Shown here one piece after another: positions 57,902-64,000 of a DNA stretch of 64,000 nt (position 1 is its first letter; each line of letters begins with the position of its first letter). Source of the DNA: F23-B02 sp946405205 (lineage in GTDB: Bacteria; Bacillota; Clostridia; Oscillospirales; Oscillospiraceae); the NCBI GenBank assembly GCA_946405205.1, contig CAMJGL010000002.1, forward strand, positions 1-64,000, given 5' to 3'. A model generated the notes under the pieces. The model was not told the DNA's origin and did not search any database. It saw only the letters and a program-made list of their open reading frames with translations. A program made the translations under genes and the position numbers.

Positions 57902-58205
57902 CCGTTACCGCGGCAACGGCAGCCGCGCCGAGAGGGTAGAGGAGCCGGCCTCCCGAAACGGGAGACAGCAGCCGGGCAGAAGCGGGATGGGTCCTCCGTC
58001 CCGCGGCAAGCCCGCGCCGCCGCGGAAAACAACGCAGCAGAGCGTTCCGTCGCTTCAAAAGCTGCCATTTCTGGGCGATCTGCCGAAAAAGCTCGGCGAG
58101 CTCGAGACGGAGGATCTGCTGCTGATACTCATCCTGTACCTCATGTACCGCGAGAGCGGCGATAAGGAGCTCCTCATCATTATGGGCGCCATGTATCTTT
58201 TATAG
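57888..58205 (+). CDS. Small unknown protein C with hydrophobic C-terminus
   Basis: 105 residues from ATG 57888 (GGAGGG seven bases before). Residues 1-60 are Arg/Pro/Gly-rich and likely disordered; the last ~30 residues are Leu/Ile-rich (TEDLLLILILYLMYRESGDK then LLIIMGAMYLL), like small clostridial proteins seen near sporulation genes. A membrane-associating tail is likely. Function unknown; the sporulation link is a guess from the pattern. Confidence 0.75.
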   Translation: MAAYNRYRGNGSRAERVEEPASRNGRQQPGRSGMGPPSRGKPAPPRKTTQQSVPSLQKLPFLGDLPKKLGELETEDLLLILILYLMYRESGDKELLIIMGAMYLL

Positions 58206-58590
58206 CCGTTTTTACGCTGCAAATAATCGTTTTTGCCGGTGCCCGAAAATATCCTGCGGAATTTTTCGATATATTACCACTGTTTAAATGAAAGATTGCA
58301 ATAAACCACAGTTTGTAGGGGCGAGCATCGCTCGTCCGTCGGCGGCAGCCGAAATGCAATTCGCGTTGAGAACGGCGCATATCGTCTTTGCGATATCCCG
58401 ACCGGTGACATTGGAAATTATCGCTTTTGCACTTGCGCGCTGTTTCGCATCGCTGCGAATATTCACAGGCGGACGGCCAATGGCCGCCCCTACGGGTGGA
58501 AAAATCATTGACGTAACTGTCATTCAGAGAATGGAAACATAAAGACGATTTCCATTATCGCCGGTCGGGCTGTCGCAATAAAGACAAGCT
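58206..58590. repeat. Intergenic repeat array, including one arm of a 98-bp inverted pair
   Basis: No gene. 58241-58338 is matched at 95 of 98 bases by the inverse complement of 63685-63782. 58518-58570 is matched at 52 of 53 bases by the inverse complement of 50783-50835. GTAGGGGCG cores occur at 58315 and inverted at about 58487. Confidence 0.88.
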
Positions 58591-59742
58591 CTATCTCAAC
58601 GCGGGTGAAAATTCTTCAGGGGGTTCGCTGCGGAGGCCGGCGGTGAATTCTATCGCGTCGGCGATGCGGCGGCAGGCGTGACCGTCGCCGTAGGGGTTGA
58701 CGGCGCGGGCCATGCGCTCGTACGCGGCCTTGTCGTCAAGAAGCTCAAGCGCGTCGCGCAGGATATCGGCCATGTCAACGCCCGAGAGCTTGACCGTGCC
58801 CGCGGCGACGGCCTCGGGGCGCTCGGTCTCGCGGCGAAGCACCAGAACGGGCTTGCCCAGCGAGGGGGCCTCCTCCTGGATGCCGCCGGAGTCGGTCATG
58901 ACCATGTAGCTGCGGCTCATGAGCCTGTGCATATCCATTGCGTCGAGCGGCTCGATAAGGTGCACGTTCTGAAGCCCGTCGAGGATGCCGTGGGCGGCCT
59001 CGCGGACGACGGGGGAAAGGTGTACGGGGTACACGACCTCGATATCGCTCTTGCGCTCTGCAAGCTCGCGCACGGCAGAGAAGATGTTTCTCATCGGCTC
59101 GCCGTAGTTTTCCCTGCGGTGGCAGGTCATGGCGACGACCCGCTTTGAAAAGTCGATCGCTTTAAGCTCGGGTGAGGCAAACTCCCCGTTCCCGACGGTG
59201 TATCTCATCGCGTCGATGACCGTGTTGCCGGTGACGAAGATATCGCCCGTCACGGCCTCGCGGCGGAGGTTTTCCGCGTTCTTCGCGGTGGGCGCGAAGT
59301 GCATTGTTGCGAGCCTGCCGACAAGGCAGCGGTTCATCTCCTCGGGGAAGGGGCTGTAGCGGTCGTATGTACGCAGGCCGGCCTCGACGTGACCGACGGG
59401 GATCTTCGCGTAAAACGCGGCAAGCGCCGCGGAAAAGGTGGTGCTGGTATCGCCGTGGACAAGCACGAGGTCGGGCTTTGCCTCGGCAAAGCAGGCCTCG
59501 AGACCCTTCAGGGCCCTGGTCGTGACGTCGGTGAGGGTCTGGTTTTTGCCCATGATGTTCAGGTCGAAGTCCGCCTCCAGACCGAAGCAGCGCATGACCG
59601 AGTCGAGCATTTCCCTGTGCTGCGCCGTGACGCAGATAAGGCTGTCTATATTTTCGCGTCCGCCGAGCTCGAGCGCCAGCGGGGCCATTTTGATGGCCTC
59701 CGGCCTTGTGCCGAAAACGGACATTACCTTGAGCTTACTCAT
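58591..59742 (-). CDS. wecB: UDP-N-acetylglucosamine 2-epimerase (non-hydrolysing)
   Basis: 383 residues from ATG 59742 (AGAGG upstream); the longer frame to 59844 lies within the preceding gene. KVMSVFGTRPEAIKMAPLAL at the N-terminus, VHGDTSTTFSAALAAFY, HVEAGLRTYDRYSPFPEEMNR, CHRRENYG and MTDSGGIQEEAPSLGKPVLVLR are family signatures. It interconverts UDP-GlcNAc and UDP-ManNAc for wall teichoic acid or surface polysaccharide. Overlaps the TagO/WecA gene by 8 bp. Confidence 0.96.
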   Translation of the reverse strand: MSKLKVMSVFGTRPEAIKMAPLALELGGRENIDSLICVTAQHREMLDSVMRCFGLEADFDLNIMGKNQTLTDVTTRALKGLEACFAEAKPDLVLVHGDTSTTFSAALAAFYAKIPVGHVEAGLRTYDRYSPFPEEMNRCLVGRLATMHFAPTAKNAENLRREAVTGDIFVTGNTVIDAMRYTVGNGEFASPELKAIDFSKRVVAMTCHRRENYGEPMRNIFSAVRELAERKSDIEVVYPVHLSPVVREAAHGILDGLQNVHLIEPLDAMDMHRLMSRSYMVMTDSGGIQEEAPSLGKPVLVLRRETERPEAVAAGTVKLSGVDMADILRDALELLDDKAAYERMARAVNPYGDGHACRRIADAIEFTAGLRSEPPEEFSPALR

Positions 59743-60844
59743 TGTTTTCCTCTCTTTCCGTCCCGGCCTCCGGCTCATGGTGAGGGATGTGGATGCTGCT
59801 GTTGTGCCGGAAAACGAACAGCCAGATGCCGACGGCAATGGCAAAGGCGATGACGGCCAGGACTATCCTCACGATGCCCGAGGAGGTCAGCACGACCGCC
59901 GTCAGGCCGAGGATAGCGGACACCGCGTACAGCACCGCGACGGCCTGCTTCTGGCTCAGCCCCATATCCAGCAGCTTGTGGTGGAAATGTCCGCGGTCCG
60001 CGTGGAAGGGGCTCTGGCCGCGCATGATGCGGCGGGTGAAGGCGAATATCGTGTCCGAAAGCGGCACAGCCAGCGCGAGCACCGGCAGGATGAAGGTCAC
60101 GATGGCATAGAACTTGAACATGCCGATGACCGAGGCCGTGGCGAGGACATAGCCCAGCAGCAGCGCGCCGGTATCGCCCATGAATATCTTCGCGGGGTTG
60201 AGGTTATAGGGTATGAAGCCGAGGCAGCCCCCGCACAGGGCGGCCAGTATGACGGCGACGTTGCTGTTGGCGTCGGAGACAAGCATGGACACCACCAGCA
60301 TCGACAGCGAGGCGATGGCGGACACGCCGCAGGCAAGGCCGTCGAGCCCGTCGATGAGGTTGACGGAGTTTGTCACGCCGACGATCCAGAGTATCGTCAC
60401 CGGCACCGCGAGGATGCCGATGGTTATGGCCTGCTCGCCGGTTATGAGCAGGGGGTTTGAAACGACGTTTATGATAACGCCCGACAGCACCGCGATGACC
60501 GCGGCGACGATCTGCACGCAGAATTTAAGCCAGGCGTTGAGGTTAAGCACATCGTCGATGGCTCCCACCACGACGATGAGTATCGCGCCGAGCAGGATGC
60601 CGCGCACCTGCGGGGTGATGTTTGCGAAAAGCAGGACCGAAAGAAGAAAGCCGAGGAAGATGGCAAGCCCGCCCATGCGGGGTATCGGGTGGCTGTGGAT
60701 ATGCCGGTTTTTGTCGGGAATATCTATCGCGCCCACCTGCTTTGCGAAGGAACGCACAACGGGCGTGGCGGCAAAGGATATCACGAAAGCGACTGCAAGG
60801 GCGAGTATTATGTTCTTCCAGGCGGCTAAATTGAAAGCGATCAT
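59735..60844 (-). CDS. tagO: Undecaprenyl-phosphate GlcNAc-1-phosphate transferase (TagO/WecA family)
   Basis: 369 residues, about ten membrane helices. IPRMGGLAIFLGFLL, VGAIDDVLNL (catalytic Asp pair region), NSVNLIDGLDGLACGV and FMGDTGALLLGY, plus the carbohydrate-recognition HADRGHFHHKLLDMGLSQ. It starts lipid-linked polymer synthesis by putting GlcNAc-1-P on undecaprenyl phosphate, which with WecB supplies the linkage unit for teichoic acid-like polymers. MraY is a relative, but the HADRGHFHH motif favours TagO/WecA. 24 bp after trpS. Confidence 0.93.
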   Translation of the reverse strand: MIAFNLAAWKNIILALAVAFVISFAATPVVRSFAKQVGAIDIPDKNRHIHSHPIPRMGGLAIFLGFLLSVLLFANITPQVRGILLGAILIVVVGAIDDVLNLNAWLKFCVQIVAAVIAVLSGVIINVVSNPLLITGEQAITIGILAVPVTILWIVGVTNSVNLIDGLDGLACGVSAIASLSMLVVSMLVSDANSNVAVILAALCGGCLGFIPYNLNPAKIFMGDTGALLLGYVLATASVIGMFKFYAIVTFILPVLALAVPLSDTIFAFTRRIMRGQSPFHADRGHFHHKLLDMGLSQKQAVAVLYAVSAILGLTAVVLTSSGIVRIVLAVIAFAIAVGIWLFVFRHNSSIHIPHHEPEAGTEREENNE

Positions 60845-60868
60845 TTTTATATCTCCGGGGTAATGATA

Positions 60869-61882
60869 TTAGAAGGGCTTTTCCACAAGGCCGACCTTTT
60901 TATAGACCTTGCGGAGCGTTTTGCGGGCGATGAAGCTCGCCTTCTGCGCGCCCTCGGTGTAAACCTTCTGCAGATACGCCTTGTCGGCAAGCAGGCGGCC
61001 CGCCTCCTCCCGTATGGGACGGAGCGTTTCGATAACGGCCTCGCCGACGGCGGGCTTGAACACGCCGTAGCCGGCTCCGGCAAACTCGCGCTCGATCTCC
61101 TCGAGGCTCCTGCCGGTGACTGCCGAGTAGATGTTCATGAGGTTTGAAACGCCGGGCTTGTTCTCCGGGTCGAAGCGCACGCAGTTTTCGGTGTCCGAAT
61201 CGGTCACGGCGCGCTTGAACTTGCGGGCGATGTCCTCGGGCTTTTCCATGAGGAAGACGCAGCCGTTGGGGTCGGACTTGCTCATTTTGGAGGTGGGATT
61301 GCCGAGCCCCATGACTCTCGCGCCGGCCTTGGGGATATACGCCTCGGGCACCTTGAACACCTCGCCGTAGATGTTGTTGAAGCGGACGGCGATATCGCGG
61401 GTCAGCTCGCAGTGCTGGCGCTGATCCTCGCCGACGGGGACGTAGTCGGCCTGATACAGCAGGATGTCCGCCGCCATGAGGCTGGGATAGGTGAACAGGC
61501 CGCCGTTTATGTTGTCGGCATTCTTGGCGCTCTTGTCCTTGAACTGGGTCATGCGGCTCAGCTCGCCGAACATGGTGTAGCAATTGAGGATCCAGCCCAG
61601 CTCCGCGTGCTCGTGGACGTGGCTCTGGATGAACAGGGTGTTCTTCTCGGGATCGAGGCCGCAGGCGATGTACTGCGCAAGCTGCTCGAGCGAGCGGCGG
61701 CGCAGCTCCGCGGGATTCTGCCGCACGGTGAGGGTGTGCAGGTCGGCCATGAAGTAGTAGCAGTCAAACTCCTCGGCCCGCGCGCCCCAGTTTTTGACCG
61801 CGCCCAGATAGTTGCCCAGATGCAGGTCGCCGGAGGGCTGGATGCCCGAGAGCATTATTTTTTTCTTTGTTTCGTTTTCCAT
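60869..61882 (-). CDS. trpS: Tryptophanyl-tRNA synthetase
   Basis: 337 residues. Class I signatures: SGIQPSGDLHLGNYLGAVKNW (HIGH region) and TSKMSKSDPNG (KMSKS). Also YYFMADLHTLTV and LLYQADYVPVGEDQRQHCEL for Trp-AMP binding. Charges tRNA-Trp. No T-box leader: the leader is only about 35 nt from the promoter. First gene of trpS-tagO-wecB. Confidence 0.97.
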   Translation of the reverse strand: MENETKKKIMLSGIQPSGDLHLGNYLGAVKNWGARAEEFDCYYFMADLHTLTVRQNPAELRRRSLEQLAQYIACGLDPEKNTLFIQSHVHEHAELGWILNCYTMFGELSRMTQFKDKSAKNADNINGGLFTYPSLMAADILLYQADYVPVGEDQRQHCELTRDIAVRFNNIYGEVFKVPEAYIPKAGARVMGLGNPTSKMSKSDPNGCVFLMEKPEDIARKFKRAVTDSDTENCVRFDPENKPGVSNLMNIYSAVTGRSLEEIEREFAGAGYGVFKPAVGEAVIETLRPIREEAGRLLADKAYLQKVYTEGAQKASFIARKTLRKVYKKVGLVEKPF

Positions 61883-61923
61883 GGATGCACGCTCCTGTTT
61901 ATACAGATTATTGCTGAATTAGT

Positions 61924-61952
61924 ATTTTACCATTTTAACTGTCACTTGACAA
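61924..61952 (-). promoter_or_regulatory. Promoter of trpS-tagO-wecB
   Basis: Minus strand TTGTCA (61952-61947), 17 bp, TAAAAT (61929-61924). Its -35 occupies the same 7 bp as the gltX -35 on the other strand. Confidence 0.7.
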
Positions 61953-61974
61953 CAAGGAAAATCCAAATTACACT
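61946..61974 (+). promoter_or_regulatory. Promoter of gltX
   Basis: TTGACA (61946-61951), 17 bp, TACACT (61969-61974), about 30 bp before the start codon, with TGGAGG as ribosome site. Confidence 0.8.
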
Positions 61975-62004
61975 GTTAACATACGATTATTTTGGAGGAA
62001 CAGC

Positions 62005-63477
62005 ATGAAAGACATGAAATGGTTCGAGGAGCAGGAGGCGCGCATACCCAAGGGCGGGGTGCGCACCCGCTTTGCCCCCAGCCCCACGGGATATATGCAC
62101 GTCGGAAATCTCAGAACGGCCCTGTACACATGGCTCATCGCCCGTCATAACGGCGGCAAATTCATCCTGCGCATCGAGGACACCGACCAGGGCCGCTATG
62201 TCGACGGCGCGGTCGAGGTCATCTACCGCACGCTGACTGAATGCGGCCTTGACCACGACGAGGGTCCCGACGTCGGCGGCCCCGTGGGTCCGTATATCCA
62301 GACCGAGCGGCGCGGGCTGTACAAGGAATACGCCGAGCTTCTTATAGAAAAGGGCTGCGCCTACCGCTGCTTCTGCGAAAAGACCGAGGATGAGGGCGAG
62401 GGCTTTGAAAAGGCCGCCGACCCCTGCCGCAGCATGAGCCGCGCCGAAAGCGACGAGCGCGCCGCGAACGGGGAGCCCTACGTCATCCGCCAGAGGATAC
62501 CCGAGGAGGGCTCGACTACCTTCCATGACGAGATATTCGGCGACATCACCGTCGAGAACAAGACCCTCGACGATCAGGTGCTCATAAAGCGCGACGGTCT
62601 GCCGACCTACAACTTCGCAAACGTCGTTGACGACCACCTCATGGGCATCACCCATGTCGTGCGCGGCTCGGAGTATCTGTCCTCCTCGCCCAAGTACAAT
62701 CTGCTGTACGAGAGCTTCGGCTGGCCCGTGCCCGCCTACGTCCACTGCTCGCCCGTCATGCGCGATGCGCACAACAAGATGAGCAAGCGTCACGGTGACC
62801 CCTCCTACGAGGATCTCATCGCGCAGGGCTATCTCACGGACGCAGTGGTCAACTACGTCGCCCTGCTGGGCTGGAGCCCCGGCGGCGAGCGGGAGATATA
62901 CTCCCTGCCCGAGCTTGCCGAGATATTTGATATAAAGGGCATATCCAAGTCGCCCGCCATATTCGATATCGAAAAGCTCAAATACTTCAACAGCGAATAT
63001 ATACGCGCCATGAGCCCCGAGGCCTTCGCCGAGGCCGCCGAGCCCTTCATCCGTCAGGCGGTGAAAAATCCCGCGCTCGACCCCGCGGCGATTGCCGCCC
63101 TGCTGCAGCAGAGGACGGAGGTGCTCACCGATATCCCCGAAAAGCTCGACTTTTTCGACACGCTGCCCGATTACGACACGGCGCTGTACGTCCACAAGAA
63201 GTCCAAGACCGACGAGGCCGGCTCTCTTGAGACACTCGGCAAAATGCTCCCCGTGTTCGAGGCAATTGAGGACTGGAACGACGAGAACATCCTCGCCGCG
63301 ATGACCGGCATGGCGGAAGAGTGCGGCTGCAAGAACGCGAAGATAATGTGGCCGGTGCGCATCGCCGCCGCAGGCAAGGCCGTCACCCCCGGCGGCGCTG
63401 TCGAGATCTGCCGCATCCTCGGCAAGGACGAGACCCTGCGCAGAATACGCGTCGGCATCGAAAAGCTGAGCAAATAA
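62005..63477 (+). CDS. gltX: Glutamyl-tRNA synthetase
   Basis: 490 residues, normal for the family. TRFAPSPTGYMHVGNLRTAL (HIGH) and HNKMSKRHGDPS (KMSKS); FILRIEDTDQGRYVDGAVE and LPTYNFANVVDDHLMGITHV are Glu-specific contacts. The C-terminal helical anticodon domain is complete. No glnS is seen in the window, so a non-discriminating role feeding GatCAB is possible but not shown. Followed by a strong terminator. Confidence 0.97.
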   Translation: MKDMKWFEEQEARIPKGGVRTRFAPSPTGYMHVGNLRTALYTWLIARHNGGKFILRIEDTDQGRYVDGAVEVIYRTLTECGLDHDEGPDVGGPVGPYIQTERRGLYKEYAELLIEKGCAYRCFCEKTEDEGEGFEKAADPCRSMSRAESDERAANGEPYVIRQRIPEEGSTTFHDEIFGDITVENKTLDDQVLIKRDGLPTYNFANVVDDHLMGITHVVRGSEYLSSSPKYNLLYESFGWPVPAYVHCSPVMRDAHNKMSKRHGDPSYEDLIAQGYLTDAVVNYVALLGWSPGGEREIYSLPELAEIFDIKGISKSPAIFDIEKLKYFNSEYIRAMSPEAFAEAAEPFIRQAVKNPALDPAAIAALLQQRTEVLTDIPEKLDFFDTLPDYDTALYVHKKSKTDEAGSLETLGKMLPVFEAIEDWNDENILAAMTGMAEECGCKNAKIMWPVRIAAAGKAVTPGGAVEICRILGKDETLRRIRVGIEKLSK

Positions 63478-63481
63478 ATAA

Positions 63482-63515
63482 CAGGCTGAGATGAAAAACT
63501 CATCTCAGCCTTTTG
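63482..63515 (+). terminator. Terminator of gltX
   Basis: AGGCTGAGATGA-AAAAC-TCATCTCAGCCTTTTG: a perfect 11-bp stem followed by four T, directly after the stop codon. Confidence 0.92.
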
Positions 63516-63517
63516 CT

Positions 63518-64000
63518 TTGTCTAAACGACAGAGCGGTTAAAAATCAGGAATTGTAGGGGCGGCCATTGGCCGTCCGCCCGCCGTAAGGCGGGAAATAAA
63601 ACGATTACCTCCATTATTGCCTATTGGCAAATCGCAGTAACGGTTCTTTTAAGCGCTGAATCGAATTTGTTGTACGCTGCGCAGCGGACGAGCAATGCTC
63701 GCCCCTACAAACTGTGATTTATTGCAATCTTTCATTTAAACAGTGGTAATATATCGAAAAACTCCGCAGGATATTTTCGGGCTGGCGCAAAAGCGATACA
63801 TTCCGTTCTAAATGCGAATCGGCCGTGCGCCGAGCACCGGACGAGCGATGCTCGGTCTTGGCAGACCGCCAATTCGCATTAAGATAGTGCGTTTCTATAT
63901 TGCGACAGCCCGATAATTTTCTGCGGAGGTTTTCGGAGATTGCCATTGTCTAAATGATCGTTCTGCGAAGAATTACAGGCCGTAGGGGCGGCCATTGGCC
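63518..64000. repeat. Intergenic repeat array running off the window
   Basis: No gene. It contains GTAGGGGCGGCCATTGG cores at 63554 and 63983, an inverted AGCATT-type core near 63700, the second arm of the 98-bp inverted pair (63685-63782), and GCCCGAT, CTGCGGAG and CATT-N5-AATG boxes at 63908-63956 in the same order as at 50980-51031. The last element is cut by the window edge. Confidence 0.85.

Noticed and set aside
61883..62004. T-box leader for trpS or gltX
   Set aside because: The promoter-to-start distances are only about 30-35 nt, too short for a T-box.

Overview
The window looks like chromosome from a spore-forming, GC-rich member of the Clostridia, probably of the Oscillospiraceae type. 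Evidence: dipicolinate synthase A and B genes, S-layer homology (SLH) surface proteins, a lipoteichoic-acid-synthase-like enzyme, many lipoproteins with a Gly-Cys or Ala-Cys lipobox, strong GGAGG ribosome sites with frequent GTG and TTG starts, and short palindromic intergenic repeats of the kind scattered through gut Clostridia. The species is inference.

Layout. 0-9.7 kb (minus strand): SLH surface protein, polyglycerol-phosphate-type synthase with a PAP2-like protein, then a methionine operon (stand-alone activation protein, MetH without its activation domain, homocysteine methyltransferase/MTHFR fusion). 9.8-10.8 kb: initiator tRNA, three related terminator hairpins and gene debris. 10.8-14.1 kb: three-gene sensor module. 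14.1-14.7 kb: nested inverted repeats. 14.7-25.0 kb: an unusual plus-strand cluster with an FtsK/SpoIIIE-type ATPase, four small helical-hairpin proteins, a lidless Hsp70, a GrpE-like factor, two membrane-anchored J-like/TPR proteins and a multi-pass membrane protein. 25.0-28.8 kb: helicase remnant and an ADP-ribose cassette (macro domain, VWA, ADP-ribosylglycohydrolase). 29.1-32.9 kb: a second, paralogous sensor module plus an orphan receiver-like protein. 33.0-37.2 kb: a 1391-residue Cys-rich SLH protein behind a leader that can form a pseudoknot.

37.4-43.5 kb (minus): DUF3137, LemA, a tiny coupled ORF, a lipoprotein, DUF2442, and a MalT-like regulator behind an HTH gene cut by an in-frame amber codon. 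43.9-47.0 kb: coiled-coil lipoprotein and a decayed Rhs-type toxin/immunity locus. 47.0-50.4 kb: lipoprotein, dihydrofolate reductase, thymidylate synthase, divergent dipicolinate synthase genes. 50.4-51.4 kb: repeat array. 51.4-55.5 kb: pstSCAB-phoU. 55.5-58.2 kb: PrsA-like foldase, YfcE-type phosphoesterase and three small unknown genes. 58.6-63.5 kb: wecB, tagO/wecA, trpS, and divergent gltX, bracketed by inverted copies of a 98-bp repeat.

The most interesting region is 10.8-25.0 kb. The FtsK-like ATPase and its small helical partners resemble the core of a type VII secretion system, but here they share a tight transcription unit with a complete private Hsp70 team whose J-like members lack the HPD tripeptide and are membrane-anchored. 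Two paralogous sensor/kinase/LuxR modules flank it, and a GTGGGG-containing motif occurs upstream of both the first module and the ATPase gene. I infer one regulated envelope-associated machine; no function is demonstrated.
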